Positions 35,946 through 45,461 of a stretch of 64,000 nt of DNA are shown one piece after another. The position numbers were made by a program, and so were the translations under genes. The notes under the pieces are model-generated. The model ran no database searches and was not told the DNA's origin. It was given only the letters and a program-made list of their open reading frames with translations. This DNA comes from Bacteroidales bacterium (lineage in GTDB: Bacteria > Bacteroidota > Bacteroidia > Bacteroidales > UBA12077): positions 1 to 64,000 of the forward strand of contig JANQHE010000061.1 of NCBI GenBank assembly GCA_028282785.1, read 5' to 3'. The stretch's first letter is position 1; each line of letters starts with the position of its first letter.

Positions 35946-37775
35946 TTATCCGGAACTATCCTTAACTGTATTTAAAAGTCCCGTTGGTATGCTTATTTCT
36001 TGATTTAAGAAGGCAGATGCAAATGTTTTTCCTTGAGCATCAAGCATTAGAGATTTTGTTCCGCCGCCATCAAGCGATTCATCAAGCAGAAAGTTTAGTG
36101 ACAACAGGTTATCAAGTTTGTACCTGGTTACTTTTCCTTTACAAACATGTTTAAACATATTTTTAACATAACCTGCGGTAATGTGCGTTGAAATAAAATC
36201 GTAAATATCTTTGTTTCTTGCTATTACTCCAATATTTACCATATTTCCTTTATCGCCCGAACGTGCTAAGCATATTACATATAGCCGGGTTTTTACCAAA
36301 TTATTTTGGGGTAAATTGATTTTTGAATTTTCATATTCACTGGTACTAACTTGTATTTCTGGATCTAATTTAGTTGGAATATCCTTTTCAAACCCTGAGA
36401 GTGATGGTATTTCAATGGATTCATTTATGTCTCCATTTTTACTAATAATTCGAACAAAAGCCTTTATATTCTTTTTATCAATTAAAGCAGGCCAATATGC
36501 CATAACATTATGAATAAAAGGCCTCCCGCCTGTAACAGCTACCCCAGAAGGGGCACTTAAAATTACCGGGGCAATATTTTTTGAGAATTTTTCAATTTTA
36601 GATTTGTCATAATCAAAAACACTAAACCTTAAAAGAATCTCGTTGGGTTTAATAGAAGGTGCCAATTCACCATGGCAAGAATCATAACCAATAAATTCAG
36701 TATTCGATTTTTCGAACTCAATACCTAAACGTTTCCAAAAAAAAGATTTTATTATATGAGCTTTTTCTAAAGCTTTAGACCCTGAAATAATAATTGAACC
36801 TGAAGCTTTATACCCATCACGATAAGACATGGATACCTTAAAAGATGTAGTTGGCTCTTTTCCTTTTATCCCGGAAACTTTTACACAATCGCTTCCGTTA
36901 GGTTCAAGTTTAACGGTTGTAAAATCAACAACAACATCAGGACTAATATATTGAACAGGGTTGCCCATTTCGTAAAGTAATTGTTCTTTTACAATGTCGG
37001 TGTTAATTAATCCACCGGTACCTGGGTGTTTAGTTACCTCGAACGTGCCATCCTGAAAAATATTTATAATAGGATAACCGAAATTGTCCCATTTTTTAAT
37101 TTTATGCCAATCTGTGTAGTTGCCTCCGGAGCTTTGTGTCCCACATTCGATTATGTGCCCTGCAACTAACGATGAGGCTATTTTATCCCAATCATCTTCT
37201 TTCCATCCGAATTCATAAAATGCGGGCGCTATGGTTAATGAAGTATCTGTTACCCGGCCGGCAATAATAATATCAGCTTCTTTTTCAAGGGCTTTAACAA
37301 TTGGTTTTATGCCTAAATATACATTTGCACTTTCAATTTTATCTTTTATAAGTTCAAAACTTTCTCCTGTTTCTATGTTTTTAAATGATGAAGTATTTGA
37401 ATAAAACCTGCTAATTTCATCATAAATATTATCTCCATCAATAATGCATATTTTTAAATCAACATTCTTTTCTGTAAGGCCTTCAACTATTTTCTTTGCA
37501 CATTCGTATGGGTTTATACCTCCTGCATTAGTAATTACTTTAACTTTTTTTTGTACGATTAACTCAGCATTATCTAATACCTGGTTCACAAAATCCGTAA
37601 CATAGCCTAATTGAGGGTTCTTGATATTTTGCTTTCGTAAAATGCTCATGGTGATTTCAGCAAGGTAATCAGCAACAATATAATCTAATTCTCCACCAAT
37701 TAGTTGGCGCCTGAATGCATCCAAATCATCTCCCCAGAACCCTCCGGCATTTGCAATTTTAATATTTTCTTTCAT
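35946..37775 (-). CDS. AtuA-like protein (DUF1446), acyclic terpene/branched acid utilisation family
   Basis: A 609-residue protein of the AtuA family. The N-terminal DUF1446 domain begins NAGGFWGDDLDAFRRQLIGG, with TNAGGINPYECAKK and DIIIAGRVTDTSLT. The C-terminal AtuA-associated domain has YVICLARSGDKGNMVNIGVIAR near residues 505-530. It is required for growth on citronellol and geraniol in Pseudomonas, and it also occurs in leucine/isovalerate operons, but its biochemical activity is not established (family knowledge). Here it lies between the dehydrogenase and biotin carboxylase genes. Confidence 0.8.
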   Translation of the reverse strand: MKENIKIANAGGFWGDDLDAFRRQLIGGELDYIVADYLAEITMSILRKQNIKNPQLGYVTDFVNQVLDNAELIVQKKVKVITNAGGINPYECAKKIVEGLTEKNVDLKICIIDGDNIYDEISRFYSNTSSFKNIETGESFELIKDKIESANVYLGIKPIVKALEKEADIIIAGRVTDTSLTIAPAFYEFGWKEDDWDKIASSLVAGHIIECGTQSSGGNYTDWHKIKKWDNFGYPIINIFQDGTFEVTKHPGTGGLINTDIVKEQLLYEMGNPVQYISPDVVVDFTTVKLEPNGSDCVKVSGIKGKEPTTSFKVSMSYRDGYKASGSIIISGSKALEKAHIIKSFFWKRLGIEFEKSNTEFIGYDSCHGELAPSIKPNEILLRFSVFDYDKSKIEKFSKNIAPVILSAPSGVAVTGGRPFIHNVMAYWPALIDKKNIKAFVRIISKNGDINESIEIPSLSGFEKDIPTKLDPEIQVSTSEYENSKINLPQNNLVKTRLYVICLARSGDKGNMVNIGVIARNKDIYDFISTHITAGYVKNMFKHVCKGKVTRYKLDNLLSLNFLLDESLDGGGTKSLMLDAQGKTFASAFLNQEISIPTGLLNTVKDSSG

Positions 37776-37801
37776 ATGTGTTTATTATGCTTTTGGTTTT
37801 G

Positions 37802-39784
37802 TTAGTTGGCGGAATTATTCTCAAACTCGATCAAAGGTATGTCTGGGGCAACTTGCTGCCCAACGGATACATTTATACTCTTAACAACCGTTTCATATTT
37901 TGAAACCAGTTTATTTTCCATTTTCATTGCCTCAATAATGATTAAATCCTGTCCCTTTATTACTTTTTGGCCTTCTTTTACATTTATCTTTACCACTTTT
38001 CCTGGCAAAGGAGAAAACAATATTTTTTCGTTGTTTAAATTACTTTTCCTGGTTTCCCATTTAACTGATTCATCCAGAATATCATTTCTTATAATTTTAA
38101 ATTGAAACCCATTTATCGAAATGAAAAAGGATGATACGTTTAGGCTGGAAAAATGGCATTTAACATATTCATTATTTAAACTGAATGCCAGTTGGCTTGT
38201 TTTGTAACTTATTTCATTAATAACCCAATCTTTATTTTCAATTGTAACTTTAAGCCCATCGGTAGTTTTCAAAAATTTAACTTCATGTTCCTTTTCTTCA
38301 ACCGTAAATTTTATTTTTGGGTTAACTCTCCAATAACCAATACTTTCCCAAACAGAAGCAGGTTTATACTTTGGTTTTAATGAAATTAACACGGCACTGC
38401 ACAAGGCTTGAGTTATGTATTTAGCTCTTAACTCTGTATATTTTAATAGCTTATCTAGGTTGTTCTCAATAAATGAAGTTGAAATTTTATTTTCTACATA
38501 ATTCTTGTTGGTTACTAAATATCTTAAGAACTGAATATTGGTTTTTATACCTTGTATATAGTAATTGTTTAAAGCATTTTCAAGTTGGGATATAGCATCT
38601 GCCCGGTTTTTATCATGGACGATGAACTTTGAAATCATTGGGTCAAAATCAGGAAAAACTTCAGATGCTGTATTATATGCAGAGTCTATTCGGTAATTAT
38701 TTGATTGTGGCGGAAGGTATAAAGACATTTTACCAGATGATGGAGCAAAGTTATTTTCAGGGGCTTCGGCATATATCCTGGCTTCAATAGCATGCCCATT
38801 TTTTTTAATCTCATTCTGAGAAAAGGATAGTTTTTCACCGGAACAGACTTTAAATTGCTCTTCAACAATGTCGATTCCTGTTATCATTTCAGTCACGGGA
38901 TGTTCAACCTGAATCCTGGTATTCATTTCCAGAAAATAAAAATCCAGTTTTTTATCTACCAAAAATTCTATGGTCCCTGCGTTTGAATAATTTATTTCTT
39001 TTGCAATTTTTACAGCAGCACTCGTTAATTCGTTTCGTTTATTTTCATCTAAAGTTACAGAAGGAGCTTCTTCTATAATTTTTTGGTACCGCCTTTGTAA
39101 GCTGCATTCTCTTTCAAATAGATGGATTACATTTCCATAATTATCTGCTAAAACCTGAACCTCTATATGCCTTGGAGATTCCAGGTATTGCTCAACATAA
39201 ACAGTTCCGTCGCCAAAATAATTTTCTGCTTCGCGTGAAGTTGCAAATAATGATTCTTTTAGTTCTTCTTTTGAATACACAATTCGCATTCCTTTACCGC
39301 CACCTCCACTTGCAGCTTTTATTAAAACAGGGAATTTGAGTTTATTGGCTTTTGATAGTATTTCACTTACCTTACCACTAAGGCCATGTGTAATGGGTAC
39401 TCCAATTTTACTTACTAGCTGGCGTGCTTGCAATTTATTGCCCATAGCAGATATTGGCTCCGGACCTGGGCCAACAAATCTAATATTATTGTCTGCGCAA
39501 GCTTTAGAGAAAGCCGAATTCTCTGAAAGAAAGCCATACCCGGGATGAATGGCATCGCAGTTAGACTTTAAGGCAATTTCTATAATTTTATCAATATTTA
39601 AATAAGTTTCGGATAAACTTTCACCATCAATCTTATAGGCTTCATCACAATTCAAAACATGTAGTGAGCCCGTATCATTTTTTGAATAAATTGCAACCGT
39701 ATTAATTCCCATTTTCCGTGCCGTTTTTTCAACACGAACGGCAATTTCTCCGCGGTTTGCTATTAATACCTTTTTAATATCCAT
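37802..39784 (-). CDS. Biotin carboxylase/biotin carrier subunit of an acyl-CoA carboxylase
   Basis: A 660-residue alpha subunit. The biotin carboxylase domain starts KKVLIANRGEIAVRV, with the ATP-grasp loop AASGGGGKGMRIV and the EMNTRIQVEHPVTE signature. A linker domain follows, and the carrier domain near the end has the biotinylated Lys in EAMKMEN. It charges biotin with bicarbonate and ATP. The paired carboxyltransferase is encoded two genes upstream, with the hydratase gene between them. Methylcrotonyl-CoA is the likely substrate by context; geranyl-CoA is an alternative. Confidence 0.9.
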   Translation of the reverse strand: MDIKKVLIANRGEIAVRVEKTARKMGINTVAIYSKNDTGSLHVLNCDEAYKIDGESLSETYLNIDKIIEIALKSNCDAIHPGYGFLSENSAFSKACADNNIRFVGPGPEPISAMGNKLQARQLVSKIGVPITHGLSGKVSEILSKANKLKFPVLIKAASGGGGKGMRIVYSKEELKESLFATSREAENYFGDGTVYVEQYLESPRHIEVQVLADNYGNVIHLFERECSLQRRYQKIIEEAPSVTLDENKRNELTSAAVKIAKEINYSNAGTIEFLVDKKLDFYFLEMNTRIQVEHPVTEMITGIDIVEEQFKVCSGEKLSFSQNEIKKNGHAIEARIYAEAPENNFAPSSGKMSLYLPPQSNNYRIDSAYNTASEVFPDFDPMISKFIVHDKNRADAISQLENALNNYYIQGIKTNIQFLRYLVTNKNYVENKISTSFIENNLDKLLKYTELRAKYITQALCSAVLISLKPKYKPASVWESIGYWRVNPKIKFTVEEKEHEVKFLKTTDGLKVTIENKDWVINEISYKTSQLAFSLNNEYVKCHFSSLNVSSFFISINGFQFKIIRNDILDESVKWETRKSNLNNEKILFSPLPGKVVKINVKEGQKVIKGQDLIIIEAMKMENKLVSKYETVVKSINVSVGQQVAPDIPLIEFENNSAN

Positions 39785-39791
39785 TTTGCAT

Positions 39792-40589
39792 TTATTCTAA
39801 ATTCTTAACCCAATTAGGTTTCCTTTTTTCGAGAAATGCATTCATGCCTTCCTGGCCTTCTTCAGATTGCCTTATTTCTGCGATCATTTTGGCTGTATAT
39901 TCTAATGCTTCCGAATAACTAATGTTATTGCACAGGCTGTGTATTAATTCTTTACATTGAATTGTAGCTTCCGGGCCACTTGTTAAAAGAAGGTTAACCA
40001 TTTTCCGGAAATAACCTGCAAATTCATCCTTAGGTATGGATTTGTTAATTAAACCTTTTCTCTCAGCAATTTCTCCATTAAATCTTAAACCAGACAACAT
40101 AAATTCTTTTGCTGCAAACTCGCCAACTCGTTTTATAATGTAAGGACCTATACATGCAGGTATTAAACCAATCTTGACTTCGCTTAATGAAAATACGGTA
40201 TCCGGTTCTGCATAAACAAAATCACAGGCTGCCATGAGCCCATTTGCACCGCCAATAGCAGCACCATGAACTAAAGCAATTGTTATTTTTTTACTTGTAT
40301 AAATCTTATTGAAACAAACTGAAAGGTTGTAACTCTCATTATAATTTTGATCAAAACTGTAGTTAACAACATCTTTCATCCAGTTTAAATCGGCCCCTGC
40401 ACAAAATGATTTTCCACGGCCTTGTAAAACAATAATTCTAATATCCTTTTTTGTTTCTAAGAATTTAAGTGCTTCAATAATTTCTGAAACCATAACTTCA
40501 TTAAACGCATTATGAACCTCAGGGCGGTTTAACCAAATTGTTGCTAGCTGGTCTTTTTCTTCAATTTCGATTGTCGAGTATTTATCCAT
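39792..40589 (-). CDS. Enoyl-CoA hydratase, methylglutaconyl-CoA hydratase-like
   Basis: A 265-residue crotonase-fold enzyme with the oxyanion-hole segments GKSFCAGADLNWM and HGAAIGGANGLMAACDF, and the catalytic-side segment SLSEVKIGLIPACIGP. It sits between the two carboxylase subunit genes and ends 7 bases before the biotin carboxylase gene. This is the position of LiuC/AUH in leucine degradation (3-methylglutaconyl-CoA to HMG-CoA) or AtuE in terpenoid breakdown. No HMG-CoA lyase gene is in the window. Confidence 0.85.
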   Translation of the reverse strand: MDKYSTIEIEEKDQLATIWLNRPEVHNAFNEVMVSEIIEALKFLETKKDIRIIVLQGRGKSFCAGADLNWMKDVVNYSFDQNYNESYNLSVCFNKIYTSKKITIALVHGAAIGGANGLMAACDFVYAEPDTVFSLSEVKIGLIPACIGPYIIKRVGEFAAKEFMLSGLRFNGEIAERKGLINKSIPKDEFAGYFRKMVNLLLTSGPEATIQCKELIHSLCNNISYSEALEYTAKMIAEIRQSEEGQEGMNAFLEKRKPNWVKNLE

Positions 40590-40615
40590 ATCATAAAAAT
40601 TAATCTAATTCAGGA

Positions 40616-42223
40616 TTACATCCTAAAGACTCCATAGTTTGTATCTTTATATAGTGAATTAAGAGAGGTTGAAATTCCCAACCCAATTATTTTTCTGGTA
40701 TCAATTGGGTCAATAATTCCATCATCCCATAACCTTGCCGTACTGTAATAAGCAGACCCTTCTTTGTTATACTTTTCCAGAATTTCTGTTCTTATTTTTT
40801 CTTCTTCCTCTTCAGATAGTTCTTTATTCTTGGCTTTATACTGGCTTTTCTTTACTGTAATTAGAACATCTGCTGCTTGTTCTCCTCCCATAACAGAAAT
40901 CTTAGCATTGGGCCACATAAATAATAACCTTGGGTCATAAGCCCTGCCAGCCATTGCATAGTTTCCGGCTCCGAAGGACCCACCAAAGATTACAGTGAAT
41001 TTAGGTACATTTGCATTGGCAACTGCGTGTACGAACTTTGCACCGTCTCTTGCAATTCCACTATGTTCGTATTGTTTACCTACAATAAACCCTGTAATAT
41101 TCTGAAGAAATAAAATGGGTACTTTACGTTGTCCGCAGAGTTCTATAAAATGGGCTCCTTTTAAGGAAGTTTCCGAATATATTACTCCGTTATTTGCCAG
41201 AATTCCCACTGGATACCCCATAATTCTTGCAAAACCCGTGATTAAAGTTGGAGCATAGTTTTCTTTAAACTCATGAAATAAGCTACCATCAACAATACGG
41301 GCAATAATTTCTTTTGAATCAACAGTCTTTCTGAAATCAACAGGAGCAAGGCCATATAATTCTTCAGGATCATAATAAGGTTCTTCTATTGGGTGTATTT
41401 TTAATTCTTGCTTCTCCTCTGGCTTATAATTTTCGAAAATACTTCGGCATATTTGTATAGCATGCTGATCATTTTCTACTAAATGGTCCGCAACACCGGA
41501 CTTATGTGTATGCACAAACGCCCCACCTAATTCTTCTGCGGTAACTTCTTCACCTGTAGCGGCTTTAACCAGAGGTGGTCCTCCAATAAAAATAGTTCCC
41601 TGGCCCCGTACAATAACGGTTTCGTCGCTCATTGCAGGAACATAGGCTCCGCCAGCTGTACATGATCCCATCACCATAGCAATTTGCGGTATTTTTAAAG
41701 CTGATAACCGGGCCTGGTTATAAAAGAAACGTCCAAAATCAAACCTATCAGGAAAAACATTTGCTTGTTCCGGTAAAAAAACTCCACCGGAATCAACTAA
41801 ATAGATACAAGGTAGCCTGTTTTCCAAAGCAATTTCCTGGGCTCTAATATGTTTTTTTATTGACTCGTTAATATATGTACCACCTTTTACGGTGGCATCA
41901 TTAGCAATAATCATTACTTCATTTCCATAAATAACTCCAATCCCTGTAATGATGCCTGCCGAAGGAAATTGATTCTCATACATATCAAAGGCAGCTAATG
42001 GAGACAATTCCAAAAATGGAGTGTTTGGGTCAATAAGGAGGTTAATTCTCTCACGTGCCAGAAGTTTTCCTCTGGATACGTGCTTCTTTACAGATGCTTC
42101 TGGCCTTTTTTCTATTGTATTTTGTAAGTTTTCTCTGTATTCAGAAAGTACTTCGAAAAAGGCTGTTCTATTTTCATTAAACTCCGTTGATGAAGTTTTA
42201 GCCTGAGATATTATTCTTTTCAA
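40616..42223 (-). CDS. Acyl-CoA carboxylase, carboxyltransferase subunit (MccB/AtuC-like)
   Basis: A 535-residue carboxyltransferase with the two crotonase-like halves: [24 protein letters not shown] and [16 protein letters not shown] in the first, [19 protein letters not shown] and [19 protein letters not shown] in the second. The length and the [24 protein letters not shown] start fit methylcrotonyl- or geranyl-CoA carboxylase beta subunits better than propionyl-CoA carboxylase. First gene of the operon carboxyltransferase - hydratase - biotin carboxylase - AtuA-like - acyl-CoA dehydrogenase. Confidence 0.9.
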   Translation of the reverse strand: MKRIISQAKTSSTEFNENRTAFFEVLSEYRENLQNTIEKRPEASVKKHVSRGKLLARERINLLIDPNTPFLELSPLAAFDMYENQFPSAGIITGIGVIYGNEVMIIANDATVKGGTYINESIKKHIRAQEIALENRLPCIYLVDSGGVFLPEQANVFPDRFDFGRFFYNQARLSALKIPQIAMVMGSCTAGGAYVPAMSDETVIVRGQGTIFIGGPPLVKAATGEEVTAEELGGAFVHTHKSGVADHLVENDQHAIQICRSIFENYKPEEKQELKIHPIEEPYYDPEELYGLAPVDFRKTVDSKEIIARIVDGSLFHEFKENYAPTLITGFARIMGYPVGILANNGVIYSETSLKGAHFIELCGQRKVPILFLQNITGFIVGKQYEHSGIARDGAKFVHAVANANVPKFTVIFGGSFGAGNYAMAGRAYDPRLLFMWPNAKISVMGGEQAADVLITVKKSQYKAKNKELSEEEEEKIRTEILEKYNKEGSAYYSTARLWDDGIIDPIDTRKIIGLGISTSLNSLYKDTNYGVFRM

Positions 42224-42229
42224 AATTGT

Positions 42230-42281
42230 AGTTTATGCAATTAACAATTAAATAAGTAATATAGTTCAATTGCATAAAACT
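42230..42281. promoter_or_regulatory. Inverted repeat upstream of the acyl-CoA carboxylase operon
   Basis: AGTTTATGCAATT (42230-42242) is inverted as AATTGCATAAAACT (42268-42281), one base longer. A second nested pair uses CAATTAACAATT and AATTGTTAA. It stands directly before the carboxyltransferase ATG and could be an operator or a leader hairpin. Confidence 0.4.
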
Positions 42282-42374
42282 CAATTGTTAACTTTTAACA
42301 GGCAGCCGTTTATGAATCCTGTAAAAGCCTAAGAATAATTTTTTGAAAAATACAGTATGTTATAGTTTAATGGA

Positions 42375-43469
42375 TTAAGATTGATGTTGTGTTCGTTTAG
42401 CAAAATGTTTTGAATCTCCCCACTCTCCATATCCGATGTCATCTCCTGTAATTCCAATCCTCATTTCCATGCAATTTGTACAATCAGCTGCTTCTTCATC
42501 GGTACATGGCTTATTTTCATATAGTTTGTAGCTATCGCGGTACATTCCGGGAGTTACATTTGGCATTATAATATTTGCGCCAACTTTTATAGCTTTTTCA
42601 CGCCCGATAGGATCTATTGCTTGTAATGCTGTTGCTGCTGCTATGTTGATATCTTTCATAATTATTCGAAGAAGAGAAACCATTTTTAATGTTAAAGTAA
42701 ACCTGTCCTCAATTGGCATTAACAGGTCACTATATTCATAAAGTGGAGTGTCCTTATGTTCAATGTACGGTCCCATTCCACACATATCTATATCAAAATC
42801 ACGCATAAAGAAAAGATCGTTAGCTAAATCTTCATAGGTTTGGAAAGGTAAACCAATCATAACACCTGTGCCTGTTTGATACCCTACTTTTTGTAATGAC
42901 CTTAAACAATCCAACCTTGTCTCAAAGTCATGTTTTTGATTTTTAGGGTGTAGCTTATAATATAAATCAGGATTAGATGACTCTATTCTTAGCAAATACC
43001 TGTGCGCGCCAGCCTCAAACCATTCCCGGTAAACCTCTTCAGGCTGCTCGCCAAGCGATATTGTAATGCCTAACTCATTATTTGATAATTCTTTAATCTG
43101 CTTTAAAAGTTTTGAAATTCGCTTTGTGAATTTAGGTGATGAAATTTCTCCTGCTTGTAAAACTACTGAGCCATAATTACTTTCGTAAGCAAACTTTACT
43201 GCATCCAGGATTTCCTTGTCACTAATATCATATCTTTCAGCATTTGTGTTGTCAAGTCTGATACCACAATAATAGCAGTTTTTGCTACAAATATTTGACA
43301 TTTCAACCAGGCCACGGTAATAAACTTTCTTACCAACATAGTCAGCTTTTATTTTTGCTGCATGTGTAAAAACCTTATTACGCCCTTCTTTATCTGTTTG
43401 CAATAATGCTATAACATCTTCTCTTGACAATATTTGCTGTTTTAAAATTTCATCAACAGTCATATTCAT
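42375..43469 (-). CDS. hydE: [FeFe]-hydrogenase H-cluster maturase HydE (radical SAM)
   Basis: About 364 residues. The radical SAM motif is CSKNCYYCGIR, and a biotin-synthase-like barrel follows (TGTGVMIGLPFQTYEDLA). The C-terminus has CTDEEAADCTNC, the Cys-x7-Cys-x2-Cys auxiliary site typical of HydE and absent from PylB. HydE processes the cysteine-derived complex that becomes the H-cluster dithiolate bridge (family knowledge). No hydF, hydG or hydrogenase gene is in the window. The frame extends to a GTG at 43493, but this overlaps a promoter element; the ATG at 43469 (or 43463) is preferred. Confidence 0.85.
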   Translation of the reverse strand: MNMTVDEILKQQILSREDVIALLQTDKEGRNKVFTHAAKIKADYVGKKVYYRGLVEMSNICSKNCYYCGIRLDNTNAERYDISDKEILDAVKFAYESNYGSVVLQAGEISSPKFTKRISKLLKQIKELSNNELGITISLGEQPEEVYREWFEAGAHRYLLRIESSNPDLYYKLHPKNQKHDFETRLDCLRSLQKVGYQTGTGVMIGLPFQTYEDLANDLFFMRDFDIDMCGMGPYIEHKDTPLYEYSDLLMPIEDRFTLTLKMVSLLRIIMKDINIAAATALQAIDPIGREKAIKVGANIIMPNVTPGMYRDSYKLYENKPCTDEEAADCTNCMEMRIGITGDDIGYGEWGDSKHFAKRTQHQS

Positions 43470-43492
43470 TTGCGTTATTGTTAATTTGTTCA

Positions 43493-43550
43493 CAAATGTA
43501 ATAACATAGAATGAATAATAAATGTTTAGTAAAAGACTTTTTTGTCTTTT
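43493..43550 (-). promoter_or_regulatory. hydE promoter with FNR/CRP-spaced dyad
   Basis: On the minus strand TACATTTG (43493-43500) is a full -7 match. About 50 bases upstream of the implied start lies the perfect dyad AAAAGAC-N6-GTCTTTT (43531-43550). Its 6-base spacer is that of CRP/FNR-family sites, although the half-site is not a standard one. A related arrangement recurs at 47454-47506. The rest of the gap, 43551-43848, shows no supported gene. Confidence 0.5.
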
Positions 43551-43848
43551 ATTTTATAAAACATAAAATTTTGTTTGACAATATCTATACCAAAGAATAT
43601 TTTTAAAACTTGATCCATAACAAAAGAACTTAAGTTTTTGACCTTAAACTTCCTTTATTTTAATCGCTTTATTTCTGTTAGTGATATTAGGTGCTTCCCA
43701 GATTCTGAAGATATTAAAGGAAAGTGTATTAAATCTTTTTTGGGATTACTAATGTTTGCTTGGGCTGTCCTAATTTCATTTCCCAAAGCTATCAAATTTT
43801 GTATAAATTACAATTTAATACCCTTTTTGGTCGAGTACAAAAAGAAAA

Positions 43849-43875
43849 AGGCTGTCCTTTAATTTTAGACAGCCT
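43849..43875 (-). terminator. Terminator of the SpoIIAA-like gene
   Basis: Perfect 8-base arms AGGCTGTC (43849-43856) and GACAGCCT (43868-43875). On the minus strand TTTTTCTTTTT follows, a good U-tract. It stands 24 bases past the stop codon of the minus-strand gene at 43899-44288. Confidence 0.8.
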
Positions 43876-43898
43876 AAATTACATTTGTCAATTAGCAC

Positions 43899-44288
43899 TT
43901 ACGCATCAAGCCATTCTTCTCCTTTCTCCACTTTAGAGAACTGCTTTTCGGGCATAGCAGTTTCATTCATTGAAGACTTTAATTGCACTTCGGAAATTAC
44001 ACTTTGAGGAAGTATAACAGCAACTTTAGACATTCCTGCCTTAGCAAGATCTTCCATTGCTAATTTCTGTTTAGCAACTAAATCATTAGGAAGAGTTTTA
44101 AAAGTTCTAAGATCAGCTAACAAGGTAAAATCCTTTTTTATTGCAGCTAATGCTTTTGTTAAATAGGAGAGATACTCGTCCATAATTTCCATTTTGCTCC
44201 AGAATCCAAAAAAAGAAGCATAAATGCGATTTTTACTGTTGTCAACCTCAATACGGAAATACTCATTTGACACAATTTGATTTTTCAT
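43899..44288 (-). CDS. SpoIIAA-like (STAS-fold) protein
   Basis: A 129-residue cytoplasmic protein. The pattern RIYASFFGFWSKMEIMDEYLSYLTKAL, with a mid segment FTLLADLRTFKTLPND, fits small SpoIIAA-like/STAS proteins common in Bacteroidota (weak family match by eye). These are thought to bind lipids or partner proteins; no enzymatic motif is seen. The gene diverges from the non-catalytic KAS III gene across a 123-base region that contains a perfect palindrome, so the two may share regulation. Confidence 0.55.
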   Translation of the reverse strand: MKNQIVSNEYFRIEVDNSKNRIYASFFGFWSKMEIMDEYLSYLTKALAAIKKDFTLLADLRTFKTLPNDLVAKQKLAMEDLAKAGMSKVAVILPQSVISEVQLKSSMNETAMPEKQFSKVEKGEEWLDA

Positions 44289-44335
44289 AGTTCTTTAATA
44301 ATTTAATTAAAATGGTTAAAATTGTATTGTATAAA

Positions 44336-44359
44336 TTTTAGTATGAACCCATACTAAAA
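44336..44359. promoter_or_regulatory. Perfect palindrome in a divergent promoter region
   Basis: TTTTAGTATG (44336-44345) and CATACTAAAA (44350-44359) are perfect 10-base inverted arms around AACC. The element lies 48 bases from the SpoIIAA-like start and 53 bases from the KAS III-like start, which diverge. No T-run follows on either side, so an operator for a dimeric repressor is likelier than a terminator. Confidence 0.6.
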
Positions 44360-44411
44360 TCAATCGCTAATCTAATAAAAAATACTAATCGTTTATAAAA
44401 TAATTTACAAA

Positions 44412-45461
44412 ATGGTAAGCAAAAAAAAATTTCAGTTGTCAAATACAAAGGTTGTACAACCTTTAAAAGCTGTTGGTATAAAATCTGTTGGAAGTTATCT
44501 GCCCGATAAAATAGTAAAAAATAAGGAATTTAAAAAAGTAAATCTTACAAGTACCGAGAAGAAATTTATTGATGAAGTGACCGGTATAAAAAAAAGACAC
44601 TATGCAAATGGGCAAACTTATACACAAATGGCTATAAAGGCGGCATTAAATGCAATTGAAACTTCAGATATTTCAGCAACTGATATTGATTTGGTTATAG
44701 TCACCCATGTTAGTCGTGATATGAATAAATTTACACCGCCTAATTGTATTGAAATACAAACGGAGATTGGTGCAATAAATGCGACATCTATAAACATTGA
44801 TGCAGGTTTTTCGGGATGGATTTATTCTTTAATGACTGGAGCCTCGTTTATTTGTTCAGGGTTTTATAAAAATGTATTGGTAGTATCGGGTGAAACTTTA
44901 TTAGAAAGTACCCATAATGAAATAGGCAAAGCGTTATTGGTTGGTGATGGGGCAGGTGCTTTTATATTAGGTGAGACGAAACCTGGTTATGGACTTTTGG
45001 GCTATCATCTAATGTCTGACAATAAAGAAGGAGTGGCTGCGGAAGTTAAAATCACCGGTGGATTTCCTAGTCCGGCTGAGGAATTATATTCGATAAGGCC
45101 ATACTTTACTATTCATCCCGATAGTTTTAAAAACGATTTACCTTATGTTGAGAACCTAATTCCTTTTTCGATACATAAAATCTTACAAGATTTAAAAATA
45201 AAACCGGATGAAATTAACAGGTATATTTTTGCTCAGAAGTTTTTAGGATTGAATGAAAAATGGGCTCAGAATGTAGGTATTGACTACGACCTTGTTCATG
45301 ACACGCTGGAAGATACTGCATGCATAGAAACTTCAAGTATTCCTATTATAACGAATGATGCACTTAAAAAAGGTAAAATAAATTATGGCGACCTAGTGAT
45401 GTTCTCAGATTTAGGTTCGCGATGGAATGCAGGAGCAGCTTTATTCAGATGGTGTTATTAA
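44412..45461 (+). CDS. KAS III (FabH)-like protein lacking the catalytic triad
   Basis: A 349-residue thiolase-fold protein of the FabH type (SVGSYLPDKIVKN start, VTGIKKRHYA, ALLVGDGAGAFILGE). Aligned by eye to FabH, the nucleophilic Cys is replaced by Phe (F133 in NIDAGFSGWIY). The HQ of the catalytic His reads AQ (IFAQKF), and the GNTS Asn region reads ACIETSS. All three catalytic residues are therefore gone, while the frame is intact and the fold motifs are conserved. A catalytically normal KAS III-like gene follows in the same direction 480 bases downstream. PqsB/PqsC is a known pair of this kind. Confidence 0.8.
   Translation: MVSKKKFQLSNTKVVQPLKAVGIKSVGSYLPDKIVKNKEFKKVNLTSTEKKFIDEVTGIKKRHYANGQTYTQMAIKAALNAIETSDISATDIDLVIVTHVSRDMNKFTPPNCIEIQTEIGAINATSINIDAGFSGWIYSLMTGASFICSGFYKNVLVVSGETLLESTHNEIGKALLVGDGAGAFILGETKPGYGLLGYHLMSDNKEGVAAEVKITGGFPSPAEELYSIRPYFTIHPDSFKNDLPYVENLIPFSIHKILQDLKIKPDEINRYIFAQKFLGLNEKWAQNVGIDYDLVHDTLEDTACIETSSIPIITNDALKKGKINYGDLVMFSDLGSRWNAGAALFRWCY

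Noticed and set aside
43638-43862. 74-codon plus-strand ORF in the gap between hydE and the SpoIIAA-like gene
   Set aside because: It starts at a TTG, runs through the terminator hairpin at 43849-43875, and shows no family pattern. It is most likely a chance open frame.
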